A stretch of 64,000 nucleotides of DNA. It comes from Mauremys mutica (lineage: Eukaryota; Chordata; Testudines; Geoemydidae). Location: contig NC_059081.1 in NCBI RefSeq assembly GCF_020497125.1, forward strand, positions 61,648,768-61,712,767. Reading direction: 5' to 3'. The position numbers and the translations under genes were made by a program. This document shows, in pieces, positions 10,461 to 21,687 of the stretch. Every line of letters begins with the position of its first letter. Position 1 is the stretch's first letter. A model generated the notes under the pieces. It saw only the letters and a list, made by a program, of their open reading frames with translations, was not told the DNA's origin and did not search any database.

Positions 10461-12229
10461 GACCTGTCCTCACCTATCCTCTGCCCACTTATAGAGCCCA
10501 GCACTCAGCTTAAATGTGGTGTTCTTCAACAGTATGTGGCGGGGAGAGAGATCGTCTCCCTTTCAAGCTACAGCGCAGCAGCAGAGCTCCTCCACACCCT
10601 CAGTGCAACCTCATTTGCAAACTCACGTGTTCTGTGCCTTATTTTACACTGCCCTGCACCTGCGGGCAGAAACTCTGCCGTGAGCATAGAACACTCTCAG
10701 GAGAGTGTATTGCCCCTGTTTAAGCCTTAAAGTGGAGGGGACGGGTCTGATTAGGCTGATAGCTACGTTATTCTTAGTAGAACTACAGTAGTACCTAGAC
10801 GCTTCTGCTAAGATTGGGGCCTCATTGTGCTGGGCACTGTCCAGACACAGAATAAGAGAGAGGCCTGGCCACAAAGAGCATAAGCCCAAAACCTCAGAGG
10901 TATTTAGGCACCTAATTGCCATGGCAGTCAATGGGAGTTTGGTGCCTACCTTCCTTTGAGGATCAGGGCTTTGCAGTCTAAATGGACAAACGCTGGGAGA
11001 AGAAATGGAGCCTTACCCAAGGTCGCTGGTAGAGCCAGGAATAACACCCAGCTTGACCAAGTCCTAACCCGTGCCCCAGCCATTGCACCACACCTGTTTT
11101 GCTCCTCCTTCACCTGGAGCCCCAGGCTCCCATTCACTCCTTGATGGGGGTAGACTCTTGATTTCTAGTGTCAATTTGCCAGTTGGTGGAACTCGGCTGA
11201 GCCGTCATTTCCTCCAGGGTGATGCTTAGAAGGGTAGCTTGCAGTTTGTCATCCCTGCCCTTTCTACCAGTAGCAATTGCTGTCATGAGTGAGTAATTGG
11301 TTATTACTATTAAAGCCACAGGGAATGTTATGAGATTATTTTACAAGGGAGGGGGGCGGGAAATCATTTTATAAAGTGAAGGTCACCAGCTTCCCTCCTG
11401 CTCTTTAACAGGAGGTAAATATGTTAGCCTGACGGTTGTTCTTTCAGAGGAAAAGAGACAAAAAGGCAATGCAAGTGATATGTGGTAGCCATGATCCGAT
11501 TCTTGCTCTGCACTTCCCTGACTTGAGAGTGAGTTTACAGAAGTGAGGCTAGACGTGTTGTGTAATCATTCCCACTGGAGCGCTATAAAGCAAAAGAGAG
11601 ATCTCAGTGTGTGCCGTGGATTCATATTGATTTTTGAAATCAGAGATAAAACTAAGCGAGGCAGAGTCCAGGAGAGAACAGAGAGACATGTCACCTCATA
11701 TTCTCCTAGATTCTTGGAAACAGATGACCTTGTGGTTGCTTTTATCTCTGACATCACTTTACTCTCCATGGCAACCCATCATGATATCACACTCAGGTGG
11801 GCTGGAGGTAAAAGCAACCTGTAAAAACAAACCTTTCTGGCCGGGAGGAGAAATATATTGCCTCACTTTGATTTACACTCAATGCACCACCATTGAGAGT
11901 CTGATCTGGCTCCTGTACAAGTCAAGAGGAAGACACCCATTGACTTGAATGGGAGTTGGATCAGGCGCTGACCCTAACCCCCCAAAGCTGTAAAACAAGG
12001 TGAACTATCAAATGCCCCAGGAAATGGAACATTGGGATTCAGAATCTGATAGGGAGCCAATTTCATTCTCCTGAGAAAAACAGTTGCTTTAAGAGCCACC
12101 TCTCATTATAGACTGTGGGAGTTTTGCCATTGGCTTAAATAGGATAGGAGCAAGAGGGGGACAGCTTTCTGATTCAGACAGATGAGGGAACAACTGGGGT
12201 GTTGTCCATTTTTTATTGGGTTTTGACCA
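10461..12229. other. Non-coding stretch with one SINE
   Basis: Apart from the minus-strand SINE at about 10770-11100, no gene or transposon end is recognised. Open frames up to about 104 codons overlap on both strands and look like chance. Confidence 0.5.
10770..11100 (-). mobile_element. MIR/CORE-like SINE, long copy
   Basis: Read in reverse it has a tRNA-like head (GTGCAATGGCTGGGGCACG and later GCTGGGTGTTATTCC), the core GCGACCTTGGGTAAGG, and the tail CTTATGCTCTTTGTGGCC and CAGTGCCCAGCACAATGAGG. The same organisation is seen at about 59.6-59.86 kb. Confidence 0.6.
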
Positions 12230-14405
12230 ACAGGGATGAATGAGTTGCAAATGTGAAGGTGGTCGGGAACTTGGGAGGAAGTGATCATGATCTGATAGAA
12301 TTCAAGATCCTATGGAAAGGAGGACATGAGAAATAGTAGGCAAGGTCCCATGGCAAGACCAATTAGGAAGAAAAGGAGTCGAAGGGGCTGGCAATTCTTA
12401 AAAGATGTAATACTGGAGACTCAACATCATGCTGTTCCAATGCAGAGAAAAGATAAGATCTGCAGGAGGCCAATGTGGCTGCACAAGGAGCGTTTTAGCT
12501 GTCTAAAAACCAGATGGGATCCATACAGGAAATGGAAGGAGAGGAATGTCACCATGGAAGTATACTGGGAATAGCATGAGCATGTAGGGACTAAATCAAA
12601 AAAGCCAAGGCAAAGAATGAGTTACAGCTGGCAAGAAATGTTGGAGACAATATGAAGTGGTTCTTCAAATATGATAGACAAAAAAGAAAGCTCAAGGATG
12701 GTGTGAGTCCACTGCTTAGTGGAGAAAGTGAGCTGGTAGGAAGGCAGAGCTGCCCCATGCCTACTTTACTTCAGTCTTCTCTCAAAAAAATAACGTGTGA
12801 TCGAATGATTAGAGAAGTTACCATAGACAATAAAGGGGAAGGGATGCAGATCTTCTGATCAATTTGAATGAATTCAAATCAGCGGGACTGGATGCTATTC
12901 ACCTAAAGGTACTGAAGGAATTAGCTGAAGAACTCTGGGGGCCACTGGCAATAACATTTACAAAATCATGGATGACAGGAGAAGGTTCCGGAAGACTGGA
13001 GAAGGGCTAACGTAGTGCCTATCTTTAAAAGTGGGGGGGGGGGAGCTGGGGAGCTATCGATCAGTTAGCCTGACTTCAATACCTGGGAAGCTACTACAGC
13101 AATGTATAAAACATTCTGTTTGCAAATAGCTGGAGGATGAAGGGGTAATCACTATCAGCCAACATGGATTTACCAAGAACAAATCATGCCAAAACAGCTT
13201 GATTTCCTTCTTTGGCAGGATAACTGATCTGGTGGATAGAGGCATACGGGGGGCATAATATACCAGGACTTCAGCCAGGCTTTTGGCACAGTCCCACATG
13301 ACATTCTGATCGGTAAGCTGGAGAAATGCGGGCTCCGCAGAACTACCATTAAGTGGATACATAATTGGTTAAACAACCACAAACAAAGAGTAACTGTTAA
13401 TGGAATGATGTTGGATTGGAGGGAGGTCTCAAGTGGGGTTCCACATGGATCTGTTCTGGGTCCAGTTGTTTAACATCTTTATTAATGACTGGGATGTCAG
13501 TGTAGAGAGCCTACTGAACAAGTTTGCAGATGACACAAAGGTGTGGGGGGGCAGGTTTGCCAATACTTTGGAGGATAGAGATAAAATTCAGAGGGATCTT
13601 GATAATTTGGAACTAGAGACAACAAAATGAAATTCAGCAAAGACACATGTAAATGCTACACTTAGGGAAGAAAAGCCAAATGCACAAAAGTGGAATGGGG
13701 GGAAACTGACTTGGCAGCAGTACTGCTGAGAAGGATCTGGGAGCTGTGGTGGATCACAGCCTCAACATAAGTCAGCAATGCAATGCTGTTGTAAAAAAAG
13801 CAAATGCAGTTTTGAGTTGCATTAACAGAGGTAGCGCATGCAAGTCACAGGAGGTGATAGTACTGCTCTGCTTGGCACTGGTTAGGCCTCAGCTGGAGTG
13901 CTGTGTCCAGTTTTGGTCACCAATGTATAGAAAGGATGTAGAAAAACTGGAAAAGGTCCAGAGTTGAGCAACAAAGATGATCAAAGGGATGGAATGCAAG
14001 CCATCTGAGCAAAGGCTGAAGGAACTGTGTATGTATAAGCCTGGCAAAGAGGAGATTAAGGGGAGATATGATAGTGGTCTTCAAATACTTGAAAGGCTGC
14101 CATAAAAAAGGTGGAGAAAAGTTGTTCTCTTTTGCCCACCAAGGGCAGGACCAGAGACTATGGGTTCAAGCTACATTATAGCAGCTTTAGATTAAATCTC
14201 AGGAAAAACGTCCTAACTGTAAGGGTAGTAGGACAATGGAACAGACTGCCTAGGGAGGTTGTGGAAGCTTCTTCACTGGAGGTTTTCAAAAGGAGGCTGG
14301 AGAGCCATCTGTCTTGGGATGGTTTAGACACAACAAATCCTGCATCTTGGCAGAGGGTTAGACTAGATGACCATTGCGGTCCCGTCTAAACCTTATGGTT
14401 CTTTG
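12230..14405 (+). mobile_element. Decayed CR1 LINE, 3' two thirds
   Basis: The fragment keeps CR1 order from the end of the endonuclease domain (near 12270, GSDHDLIEFKIL-like) through reverse transcriptase to the 3' end. The end, ACCTTATGGTTCTTTGATC, resembles the CR1 terminal octamer repeat. The 5' end is truncated, as is common for CR1. Many stops and frame changes show it is old and inactive. Confidence 0.85.
12270..14390 (+). pseudogene. CR1 ORF2 (endonuclease/reverse transcriptase), multiply broken
   Basis: Blocks typical of CR1 reverse transcriptase can be read in different frames. Near 13430-13630 these are [17 protein letters not shown] text followed by FNIFINDWD and LNKFADDTKVWGG, the block that holds the catalytic FADD motif. 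Near 13735-13967 come EKDLGAVVDHSL, QQCNAVVKKANAVL and LVRPQLECCVQFWSP. Near 14111-14389 comes the C-terminal [19 protein letters not shown] region. Frame changes and stops separate the blocks, for example in 12860-13430. In life this enzyme would nick DNA and copy CR1 RNA, and it probably also copied CR1-tailed SINEs like the one at 1.1 kb. Confidence 0.85.
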
Positions 14406-14445
14406 ATCTGGCCTTAAACCAATCATATAACACTTTAAAATTGAG

Positions 14446-14605
14446 AGGCAGTGTTGCCTAGCAGATAGTGCACTGGACTGGGACTCAGGAGACCTGGGTT
14501 CTATTCCCATCTCTGCCACTCTCTGTGCCTCAGTTTCCCCATCTGTAAAATGTAGATAATGATGCTGACCTCTTTTGAAAAGTGCTAGGAATTATTATTA
14601 TTGAA
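14446..14605 (+). mobile_element. MIR-like SINE
   Basis: Clear MIR-type text: GTGCACTGGACTGGGACTCA, GACCTGGGTTCTATTCCC (box B), CTCTGTGCCTCAGTTTCCCC, ATCTGTAAAATG and GATAATGATGCTGACC. It ends in an ATTATTATTATT run. Confidence 0.85.
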
Positions 14606-15902
14606 GAACTGCTGCTTTTAATAGTAGCTGTTATAGGTATTATTAATTATAGGGATTGCTTTTGTAATCTATCAGTTATTTTCAAGTTATTGGTGTTGGA
14701 GAGGGTGTATGTCAGGGCAGGTTTTGTCCCTTTATGTTTTGTGCAGTCTTTGTTTTTGAGAAGCTATTTGCGAGGTCAGTGTTTTCCTGGCCCCAGTGGT
14801 ATGGCTCCTGTGGGGAGAAGGAGTGATGCTCATTCTTGGAACCGTTTTCCTTCAGCTCACCAGTTGCAAGCCAGTGTTGTCAATCATAGTTGGAACCGGA
14901 CAAGGTGATTTTGTTTCAGTGACCATCCATCCATCAACAGGGAGTCAAGGACACATACCCCGTGTCGCAAAGGAAATGCATGAATATAACACAGCATTTC
15001 CAATCAAACCCAGAGTCCTGCTGCAATCCTCAGCAACAGTTATATAGAGTCACACAAATGTTAATATCACCCTCTTTAAAACAGCCAACAACAAAACACT
15101 TTTCCCCCCACTTCCATTGTCATTGTTATTACCTGGAAAAGAACAATTCCAGGGTTTCTTTTCCCCTTCCACACTATGAGTTCACTATAAAATTTTCTAG
15201 GAATGTAAAATGAGGCAGCCCACAGAAAGAAAATGCACAAACACAGCCTTCCTGAAGAAGCCATTATGTAGCATTCAGAAACGAGGAGACAGCTAATAAA
15301 ATTACATTGACATTATTCCAGTAGCTTGGCGCTTAGCGAATGACTCCCTAGAAGTACCTAAGACAGATAAGACAGGGAGATAGATTCGAATTTACTGGAT
15401 GCTTTTGCCTCTACTTGAGTACAACAAGCTAACTAAAGTACAAAAAAATGCCCTATTCAGCATATGAGACTGTTTAGCATCTTGCCCAACCCTGAAAATT
15501 ACAAACTATACTGTAGGATTTTCAGTCAATGTTGGTTTATTCCCATTTGTCTGTAAGTGATTAACATAGATCTCAGTGTCACATCCACTGGGGAGTGTCC
15601 GAGTTCAGGGCTACTGAAACCGTGGATCGGGAAAGACTCCCAGATGTACAGAAAGTCTTGGCTTTTATGTCTCAGAGCATAAAGTGCTTTTTGTCGGGGT
15701 ATAATATGGGTTATCTTGATTTGCCAGGAGGCAGTTCAGGTTTCTAGCTCAGTCTGATTCCTCTGAGTATTTGCTTTAATAAAAAGGAATTGTTGTGATG
15801 TCCAGATTTCTAAAAACATCTGCTATCAAGCATACAGAATACTTTCCATATAGAGTTTTAGTCCACATGGTTACTGCACAGTAAGGACAGCACATTATTT
15901 GC
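14606..15902. other. Non-coding stretch, nothing recognised
   Basis: AT-rich sequence without transposon ends. Open frames of 62-108 codons overlap on both strands and show no domain. Confidence 0.5.
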
Positions 15903-16115
15903 ATGTAATAATTATACCTACCTCTCATATACCATTTTTCATCAATAGATCTCAAAGCACTATATGAAGGTCAGTATCATTATCTCTGTATTACAGATGG
16001 GGACGGTCTGGAGGGGGGGAAGTGACTTGCCCACAGTCACCCAGCAGGCCAGTGCAGGACTCAGGAATAGGCTCCTGAGTCGCAGTCTAGTGCTCTATCC
16101 GGTAAGTCACGTTGC
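15903..16115 (-). mobile_element. MIR-like SINE, near complete
   Basis: In reverse the head is GATAGAGCACTAGACTGCGA with ACTCAGGAGCCTATTCC. Then come GACTGTGGGCAAGTCACTTC, CCATCTGTAATACAGAG and GTGCTTTGAGATC, ending AATTATTA. This is the complete MIR order. Confidence 0.8.
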
Positions 16116-17999
16116 CTCTCAATTTTTAAGGTTAAAATGCCCTGTCTTGGCAGTAAAACCATAACCATTCTGAAGGAGCAGCAGGGAGCCTTAGCAGCAT
16201 GCACTGATGAATTAGACCGAGGGAGTCAAAGGATCTGTCCTGCTTGTTGTATAAATCCGGCCTCCCTGGAAGATGAAGAATTTGTGGAATGTAATATTAA
16301 CATATATGTACATATATTTGTGTTCAGACCTTGTGATTGGGAAGAAAATCTTCTGGATGTGGCACAGTACAGTGCTGTAGGCAGCCCAAATGGGTCTATG
16401 GCTCTAAGAGAAACGTGAGTTTCCCCTTTTGTCTCAATGGGATATTGATGCTAAGTCACTTTAAATAGCAATACTGGTAGCTGTCAAAGGCCTTGTGTAT
16501 ACTGGGGGGGTTGCTCAGAAACCAGTGTATTTGCACCAGTGAAAATCTCTAGTGTGGGCAGGCAAAGCTGCTCTTTGCACTGGTGGAACTTCTGTTTGCA
16601 CTGGTGGAGCGACTTTGCCTGTCTTCATGCAGTAGGGGTTTGCCTGGGGGCAGCTACACCAGTTGCAGATGGCAGGAATCAAGGTAAATCCCCAGTGTGG
16701 CTGCTGATCACATCCACCTAATGTGCTTATCCCAGGAGGTGGGAGGCAGCAGTGTGGATATCAGGAGTGGCCACTTGCCATCCCAATCAGATTAAAGGAG
16801 ATCTCTTCTCCAAACCCTGCAATGCTGCTTTGTCTGCCCCTGTCCTCTGCCTGAGAGCAGGAGCCAAGGAAGGAGAAATGAGCCACTGCTGGGCTTCCCC
16901 CACTGCTGTGCTCATCAGGACAGGTGGTCAGGAGGGAATGGAAGAGCTGATTTTGCTGTGCTTTTCACCTAGGACTGCTAGATGCCTCCCCTCCTTCTTC
17001 ATCCTCTTTGCTCTTTCCCGACTCGGTGCAGCCAGCCACCATGGGGAGCTGGGTGGGAGGCACAGCAAACCCACAGGCAGTGATATACATTAGTAGCCCA
17101 AAGGATGGGGACAAGAGACTCTACCACCTGCTGTCCCTGAGGAGGATTGGTCTTGGGCATTGGCACAGAGGGACGAGTGAGATGGGGGAGAGTGTGGGAG
17201 TGAAGTTGAGAGCGGGAGAAAGAATTCGAGCCCCACAATGATATGAAGTCAGCTCTGCCTTTGGAAAGAACAGATAGACAAGAACAGTAGAGGAAAGCAA
17301 GCCCAGAGAAGAGAAATGTAGGGAGAAGAAAGGATGAGAGACGTACAGAAAGAGGGGACTGACTAGAAACCAAAACTGGGGAGTGGGGGTGGGGAGTGGG
17401 AAGAGATAGGGAAGGAAGAGATTCAAATGACAGACACAGCAGGCCCAAATGGGCCCTGGCAGCACTTTTGTTCGTCACTGATGCCAAATGTTCACCAAGG
17501 GCCCATTTGTACTCCACCATAAGACTCCCATTGACTTCACTGGGAGCTGGAACTGGCCCTAAAGATGTAGCAGCTACCTAAGGGCCATGTTCTCCCCTTG
17601 ATCTTTACAGCGAATCTCCCGAATTTTCTCCCGAAATTATCTGTTTCCCTGCCAGTGATGGGAGGATGAAGGACTCCCTAAATGCACATTAACCTGATAG
17701 ACTTTAATGGTTCAGAAGAGGCCTTTATGGTCTGCAGATAATGGCTCACTGAGAGGTTGTCAAGTAGCGGATTTGGTAAAACTGATTAGCTAGAAAAATT
17801 ATTTTTAAAAATGGGTTTGTGCCCTTGTTTTATTTTGCTACTTTGTGATGTGCAAGGTGGCAGGGAAGGATTTTTTAAAGGGCATAAATTGGGGGAGGTG
17901 CTGCTTATTTTTTTACCTAGAAATATCAGCAATGTCAAGTCTGGTCTTCACTGGTTTTTGTCAGAGGACTTGTTGGAGGTCTCAGGTGGTGGTATGTAA
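16116..17999. other. Non-coding stretch with one degraded MITE
   Basis: It contains the MITE at about 16489-16705 and a purine-rich block (17100-17450) that gives a 173-codon Leu/Ser/Pro-rich frame on the minus strand. I consider that frame a by-product of composition. Confidence 0.5.
16489..16705. mobile_element. Degraded MITE with TGTNTACACTGGGG-like ends
   Basis: The left end is GGCCTTGTGTATACTGGGG. The right end, reversed, is CACACTGGGGATTTACC. Internal copies of TTGCACTGGTGGA and ACACCAGTTGCA make it partly palindromic. It is non-coding. Confidence 0.45.
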
Positions 18000-18520
18000 A
18001 TGAAGAGATAGAGGTGCTGAAACTTCAACAAAGGCATCTTTCTCCCAAATGCATTTTCCCGCCAAAACAAACTTTTGGCGGGAAAATACATTTTCACTGA
18101 AATTGAAATATTTTATGGGACCATGTTGATTTGGAAAAGTTTTCAATGGGAAAATTGTCAAAATGAATCATTTCAACTTTCTCATTTTGTCTCTGTAATG
18201 TCAGTGTTTCATTTCAGTAAGGTAAAAATGTTTTGTTTCGACTGTCACATTTTATTTCATTTTGTTTTCACTTATTAAATTATAATTTTATTATATTGAA
18301 GTCTATATTATATTGTGAATTTTTCTCCTTATTGAAATGAAACATTTTGACACTGTCAAAAGGAACGATTTGATATTATTGAAACAAAAAGTTTTGTGTT
18401 TCAAACTGAATTTTTTCAGAATTTCCATTCCATGGTAAATTTTGACTCTTTATCCCAATTTGGAATGAAAACAAATTTTAAAATGGTGAAATTTCCCCCA
18501 GATGGTAATTCCATTTTCTC
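18000..18520. repeat. AT-rich fold-back repeat
   Basis: A long AT-rich block is full of mirror motifs: TTTTCCCGCCAAAAC with TTTTGGCGGGAAAA at 18053-18086, and repeated GAAACATTTTGAC and GTTTCAAACTGAA text. Similar blocks lie at 31.7-32.0 kb and 51.0-51.5 kb. Confidence 0.5.
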
Positions 18521-18536
18521 ACCATGTCTTCTCTCA

Positions 18537-18575
18537 GGCCTGGTCTACACTAGGACTTTAAATCGAATTTAGCAG
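18537..18575 (+). repeat. H1 left TIR region
   Basis: It begins GGCCTGGTCTACACTA. Inverted ATTCGAATTA-type motifs follow up to about 18650. The right partner is at about 23320-23349. Confidence 0.85.
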
Positions 18576-18749
18576 CGTTAATTCGAATTAACCGCTCAAC
18601 CGTCCACACCAGGAAGCCGTTTAATTCGACCTAGAGGGCTCTTTAGTTCGAATTCGGTACTCCACCCCGAAGAGGGGAATAGCGCTAAATTCGACATGGC
18701 TATCTCGAATTAGGCTATGTGTGGATGCAAATCGAACTTAGTAGCTCCA

Positions 18750-18771
18750 GGAGCTATCCCACAGTGCACCA
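18750..18771 (+). promoter_or_regulatory. Subterminal motif CTATCCCACAGTGCACC, left side of H1
   Basis: The motif GAGCTATCCCACAGTGCACC lies about 210 bp inside the left end. It recurs near the right end (about 23184-23205) in the form GGGATAGCTTCCCACAGTGC, and also in element A at about 4017-4036 and 5845-5872. Conservation in non-coding flanks of several copies suggests a binding site for the Myb/SANT protein or transposase. This role is inferred. Confidence 0.45.
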
Positions 18772-18926
18772 CTCTGTTGACGCTCTGGACAGCATTCCAA
18801 GCTTGGATTCTCTGACCAGCCACACAGGAAACGACCCGGGAAAATTTGAATTCCTTTTCCTGTCTGGGCACTTTGAATCTGACGTCCTGGTTGGACATCG
18901 GGGCGAGCTCAGCAGCACCTGCAACG

Positions 18927-19503
18927 ATGCAGAGCTCTCCAGCAGAGGAGTCCATGCAATCCCAGAATAGAAAGAGGTCCCCAGCATGGACAGACCGGGA
19001 AGTCCTGGATCTGATCGGTGTGTGGGGCGATGAGTCTGTGCTTTCGGAGCTGCGCTCCAACAAACGGAATGCAAAGACCTACGAGAAGGTCTCCAAAGCC
19101 ATGGCACTCAGAGGATACAGCCGGGATACAACGCAGTGCCGCGTGAAAATCAAGGACCTGAGACAAGGCTACCAAAAAGTCAGAGCGGCAAACGGACGCT
19201 CCGGAGCCCAGCCCCAGACATGCCGCTTCTACGAGGCACTGCATGCCATTCTAGGTGGGTCTGCCACCACTGCCCCACCAGTGACCGTGGACTCTGAGGA
19301 TGGGATAGTGTCGACGGGCAGTTCCTCGGCGATGTTCGCCGATGGGGAAGATGAGGAAGGGTTTGTGGAGGACGACGCAGGCGACAGCGCTTACAATACC
19401 GCTTTCCCCGACAGCCAGGATCTCTTCATCACCCTCACAGAGGTCCCCTACCAACCCTCCCCGGCCGTTAACCCGGACTCAGAATCAGGGGAAGGATCAG
19501 TCG
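18927..19503 (+). CDS. H1 Myb/SANT-like DNA-binding protein, exon 1
   Basis: The start at 18927 (MQSSPAEESMQSQ) is chosen because the domain follows directly and the upstream in-frame ATG at 18846 lies in non-conserved sequence. An in-frame ATG at 18954 is an alternative and is the one that aligns with the remnant start in element A. The Myb/SANT (trihelix-like) domain runs from about residue 16 to 105, with AWTDREVLDLIGVWGD, then ELRSNKRNAKTYEKVSKAM and TQCRVKIKDLRQGYQKV. An acidic, Ser/Thr-rich linker follows. The exon ends at 19503 in GTCG before GTAAGT, a strong donor, phase 1. Its product should bind element ends and partner with the transposase encoded on the opposite strand. This function is inferred from the Harbinger family. 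Confidence 0.85.
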
Positions 19504-20360
19504 GTAAGTGCTATAAACATGGAAACATTTATTTTTTAAAAAACTGGAATAAAAACTATATAAAAACTATATAAAAACTTTTCCATATAAAACTATATAA
19601 AAAGAAGGTCCACACATATAGGGATGGAACAGAAATCCTCCTGGGACACTTCCACGAAGCTCTCGTACAGGAGCTCGAAAAGCCTCCGCAGGAGGTTCCT
19701 GGGGAGAGGTGCCTTATTTGGTGCTCCGTGGAAGCACACTCTTCCGCGCCAGGCCATCCTAACGTACAGCGGAATCATTGCCTCCACCAGCATGGCAGCA
19801 TACGGTCCTGGTCTGTGCAGGGATTCTAGCAGCATCCTCTCTCTCTCTATCCGAGTGACCCGCCTCAGGGTAATCTCGTTCGGCGACTGCTGCATCTAAT
19901 TAGGGCAATTAGTGTACTGTTACTATTGTGAATGCTTGACTTTTACTTTGCATAGCAATGACCTTCGTTTAACAGCCACGTGTTGGAGGCCGCAGAGGAA
20001 AAGCATACAGTGATCTTTCCCGGGCACAGCCGCGAGGGGCTGGAACAGGGTCAGACTTTATGCTTTACAGATTGCCTTCAGCGGGAGGGCACAGCTATCC
20101 ATTAACTGTTAAGCAGCCTATAGTGTAGTGCTTACCAGGCCTGGCTGCTACACGGATTCAGCTGTACCGCCCCGCTTGTCCGATCTCCTGTGCAAGACCG
20201 CAGCCAATGAAAGCGTATTCCGAAATCTCGAACTTGTCTTGAGAGCTCGTGAGACTAGGTGCCCTGTATGGTCTTGTTCACAGAAACTGAGTAGACTGTG
20301 TTCAGTGTTCGCAAACATGTATCTTTTCAAGGAAATCACTTCCTTTTTCCCATCACACAG
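19504..20360 (+). other. Intron of the H1 Myb/SANT gene
   Basis: The donor GTAAGT is at 19504. The acceptor is CATCACACAG ending at 20360, preceded by a pyrimidine stretch (TCCTTTTTCC). Joining here keeps the frame open (G + CT makes Ala), while the next AG at about 20402 would give an early stop. The short frames inside the intron, on both strands near 19600-19900, have no recognised domain. Confidence 0.75.
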
Positions 20361-20830
20361 CTGCGGCTCTTTCACGAAGTGCCCCAGCATCCCCCTCACA
20401 GAGGCTGGCGCAGATTAGGCGGCGAAAGAAAAAGACTAGGGATGACATGTTCTCGGAACTGATGGCCTGCTCCAGAGCCGAGGCGGTCGAGCAGAGACAG
20501 TGGAGGGAGACCCTATGTCAGCACCAGCGCTCACACAGCGAACGGGAGGACAGGTGGCGGCAGGAAGACCAGCAGGCGACTCAAACGCTGCTTGGGCTAA
20601 TGAGGGAGCAAACGGACACGCTCCGGCGCCTTGTAGATGTTCTGCAGGACCGCAGGCAGGAGCAGAGAGCCCCTCTGCAGTGTATCTGCAACCGCCTTCC
20701 CCCGCCACAAAGTCCTGTCCCCCCCTCACCCAAAATCACAAGAAGGAGGGGCGCTAGGGGCCGTGAAAACTGTCACTCCACCCCAGCAGAGCGCTCATGT
20801 ACCAAACAGCTCTCATGCCATAAATTTTGA
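20361..20830 (+). CDS. H1 Myb/SANT-like protein, exon 2 (coiled-coil C-terminus)
   Basis: After the splice the frame reads AALSRSAPASPS, then a basic patch IRRRKKKTRDD and a long Glu/Arg/Gln-rich helical region with heptad-like spacing (about 20440-20670). A proline-rich end follows and the stop is at 20828. This is the usual tail of vertebrate Harbinger Myb-like proteins: basic patch, then coiled coil, then variable end. It probably serves in dimer formation or contact with the transposase. No ATG is needed because this is an internal exon; the ATG at 20447 is incidental. Confidence 0.8.
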
Positions 20831-21526
20831 GAAGTGCTTCCCTTCCTGGATCACCCAGTCCCAAATCCAAGTTTCATCCCCCCACTGTGTAGTTGAGTAT
20901 TAAGAGTAGTTTGTTGTTATTCACTATTTCCGTCACGTTTTCCTTGTCAGAAGACTTTGTGTGAAGGGGGGGAGGGGTTTTTTAATTGCATAGGACAGCC
21001 TCCATTACCAGGGTACAGACTTGGGGGCAGGATCAACAGTAGGACACACACAGACTGCAGTCACTAGGCACCAGGGTCAGTCTGGGAGGTGAATGCTGCC
21101 CCGGGTCAGTCTGTGAGGTGTATGCTGCCCCAGGGTCCTAGCGCCTGCCATCCACAAATGGCAAGGCAGGCTGCCCTTACCATGCCCTTCCACCCTAGCC
21201 ACGAGCCTCTCCGATGCCCTGAGCCCCAGCAAGAGCCCTCATCCACGGACACATACTCACCCTTCCCACACACCCCTCACCCCTTCCTACGCCCCAACCC
21301 CCAGCCCAGAGCCTGCATCCAAACTCCGTCCCAAAGAGGGCACCCCTCACCCCTTCCTGCAAACCCACCCCTTCCTGCACACCCACCTGCAACCGTCCTC
21401 CCCCCAGAGACCGCTGTAGGAGCAGGAGCCTGTCATTCCTCTAGTGTAGAAGCGGTCTGTACATCAGTGCACACCGTACCCACCACAGTCTGCGTCCATG
21501 TTTCAACCCTTGAACAGGAATTCATA
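20831..21526 (+). other. Presumed 3' UTR of the H1 Myb gene
   Basis: No domain is recognised. The proline-rich 176-codon open frame at 21089-21619 comes from a C-rich stretch (repeated CACCCCTTCCTGC) and is not supported as a gene. Poly(A) signal candidates follow at 21527. Confidence 0.5.
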
Positions 21527-21544
21527 ATTAAAGAAAACTTTATT
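21527..21544. promoter_or_regulatory. Opposed poly(A) signals between the two H1 genes
   Basis: ATTAAA on + at 21527-21532 and AATAAA on - at 21539-21544 lie only 6 bp apart. The Myb gene could end at the first and the transposase gene at the second. H2 has the same layout near 53.66-53.69 kb. Confidence 0.55.
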
Positions 21545-21687
21545 AATAATCAGTGTTCCATTAAATTTATTTTAAAACGTGTGTTGGAAGGGGGGAAACC
21601 TGGAGAACGGGGTATGTAACCGCAGATCGAAGTCAACAGTCACTGAAACAGGCTCAGGTTCAGCTTCTCTATAAATCAACTGGAGAG

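Noticed and set aside
16999..17520. 173-codon Leu/Ser/Pro-rich minus-strand frame
   Set aside because: It is the reverse of a purine-rich block, with no domain and no splice or poly(A) context.
21089..21619. 176-codon proline-rich frame inside H1
   Set aside because: Composition-driven (CACCCCTTCCTGC repeats), in the presumed 3' UTR of the Myb gene.
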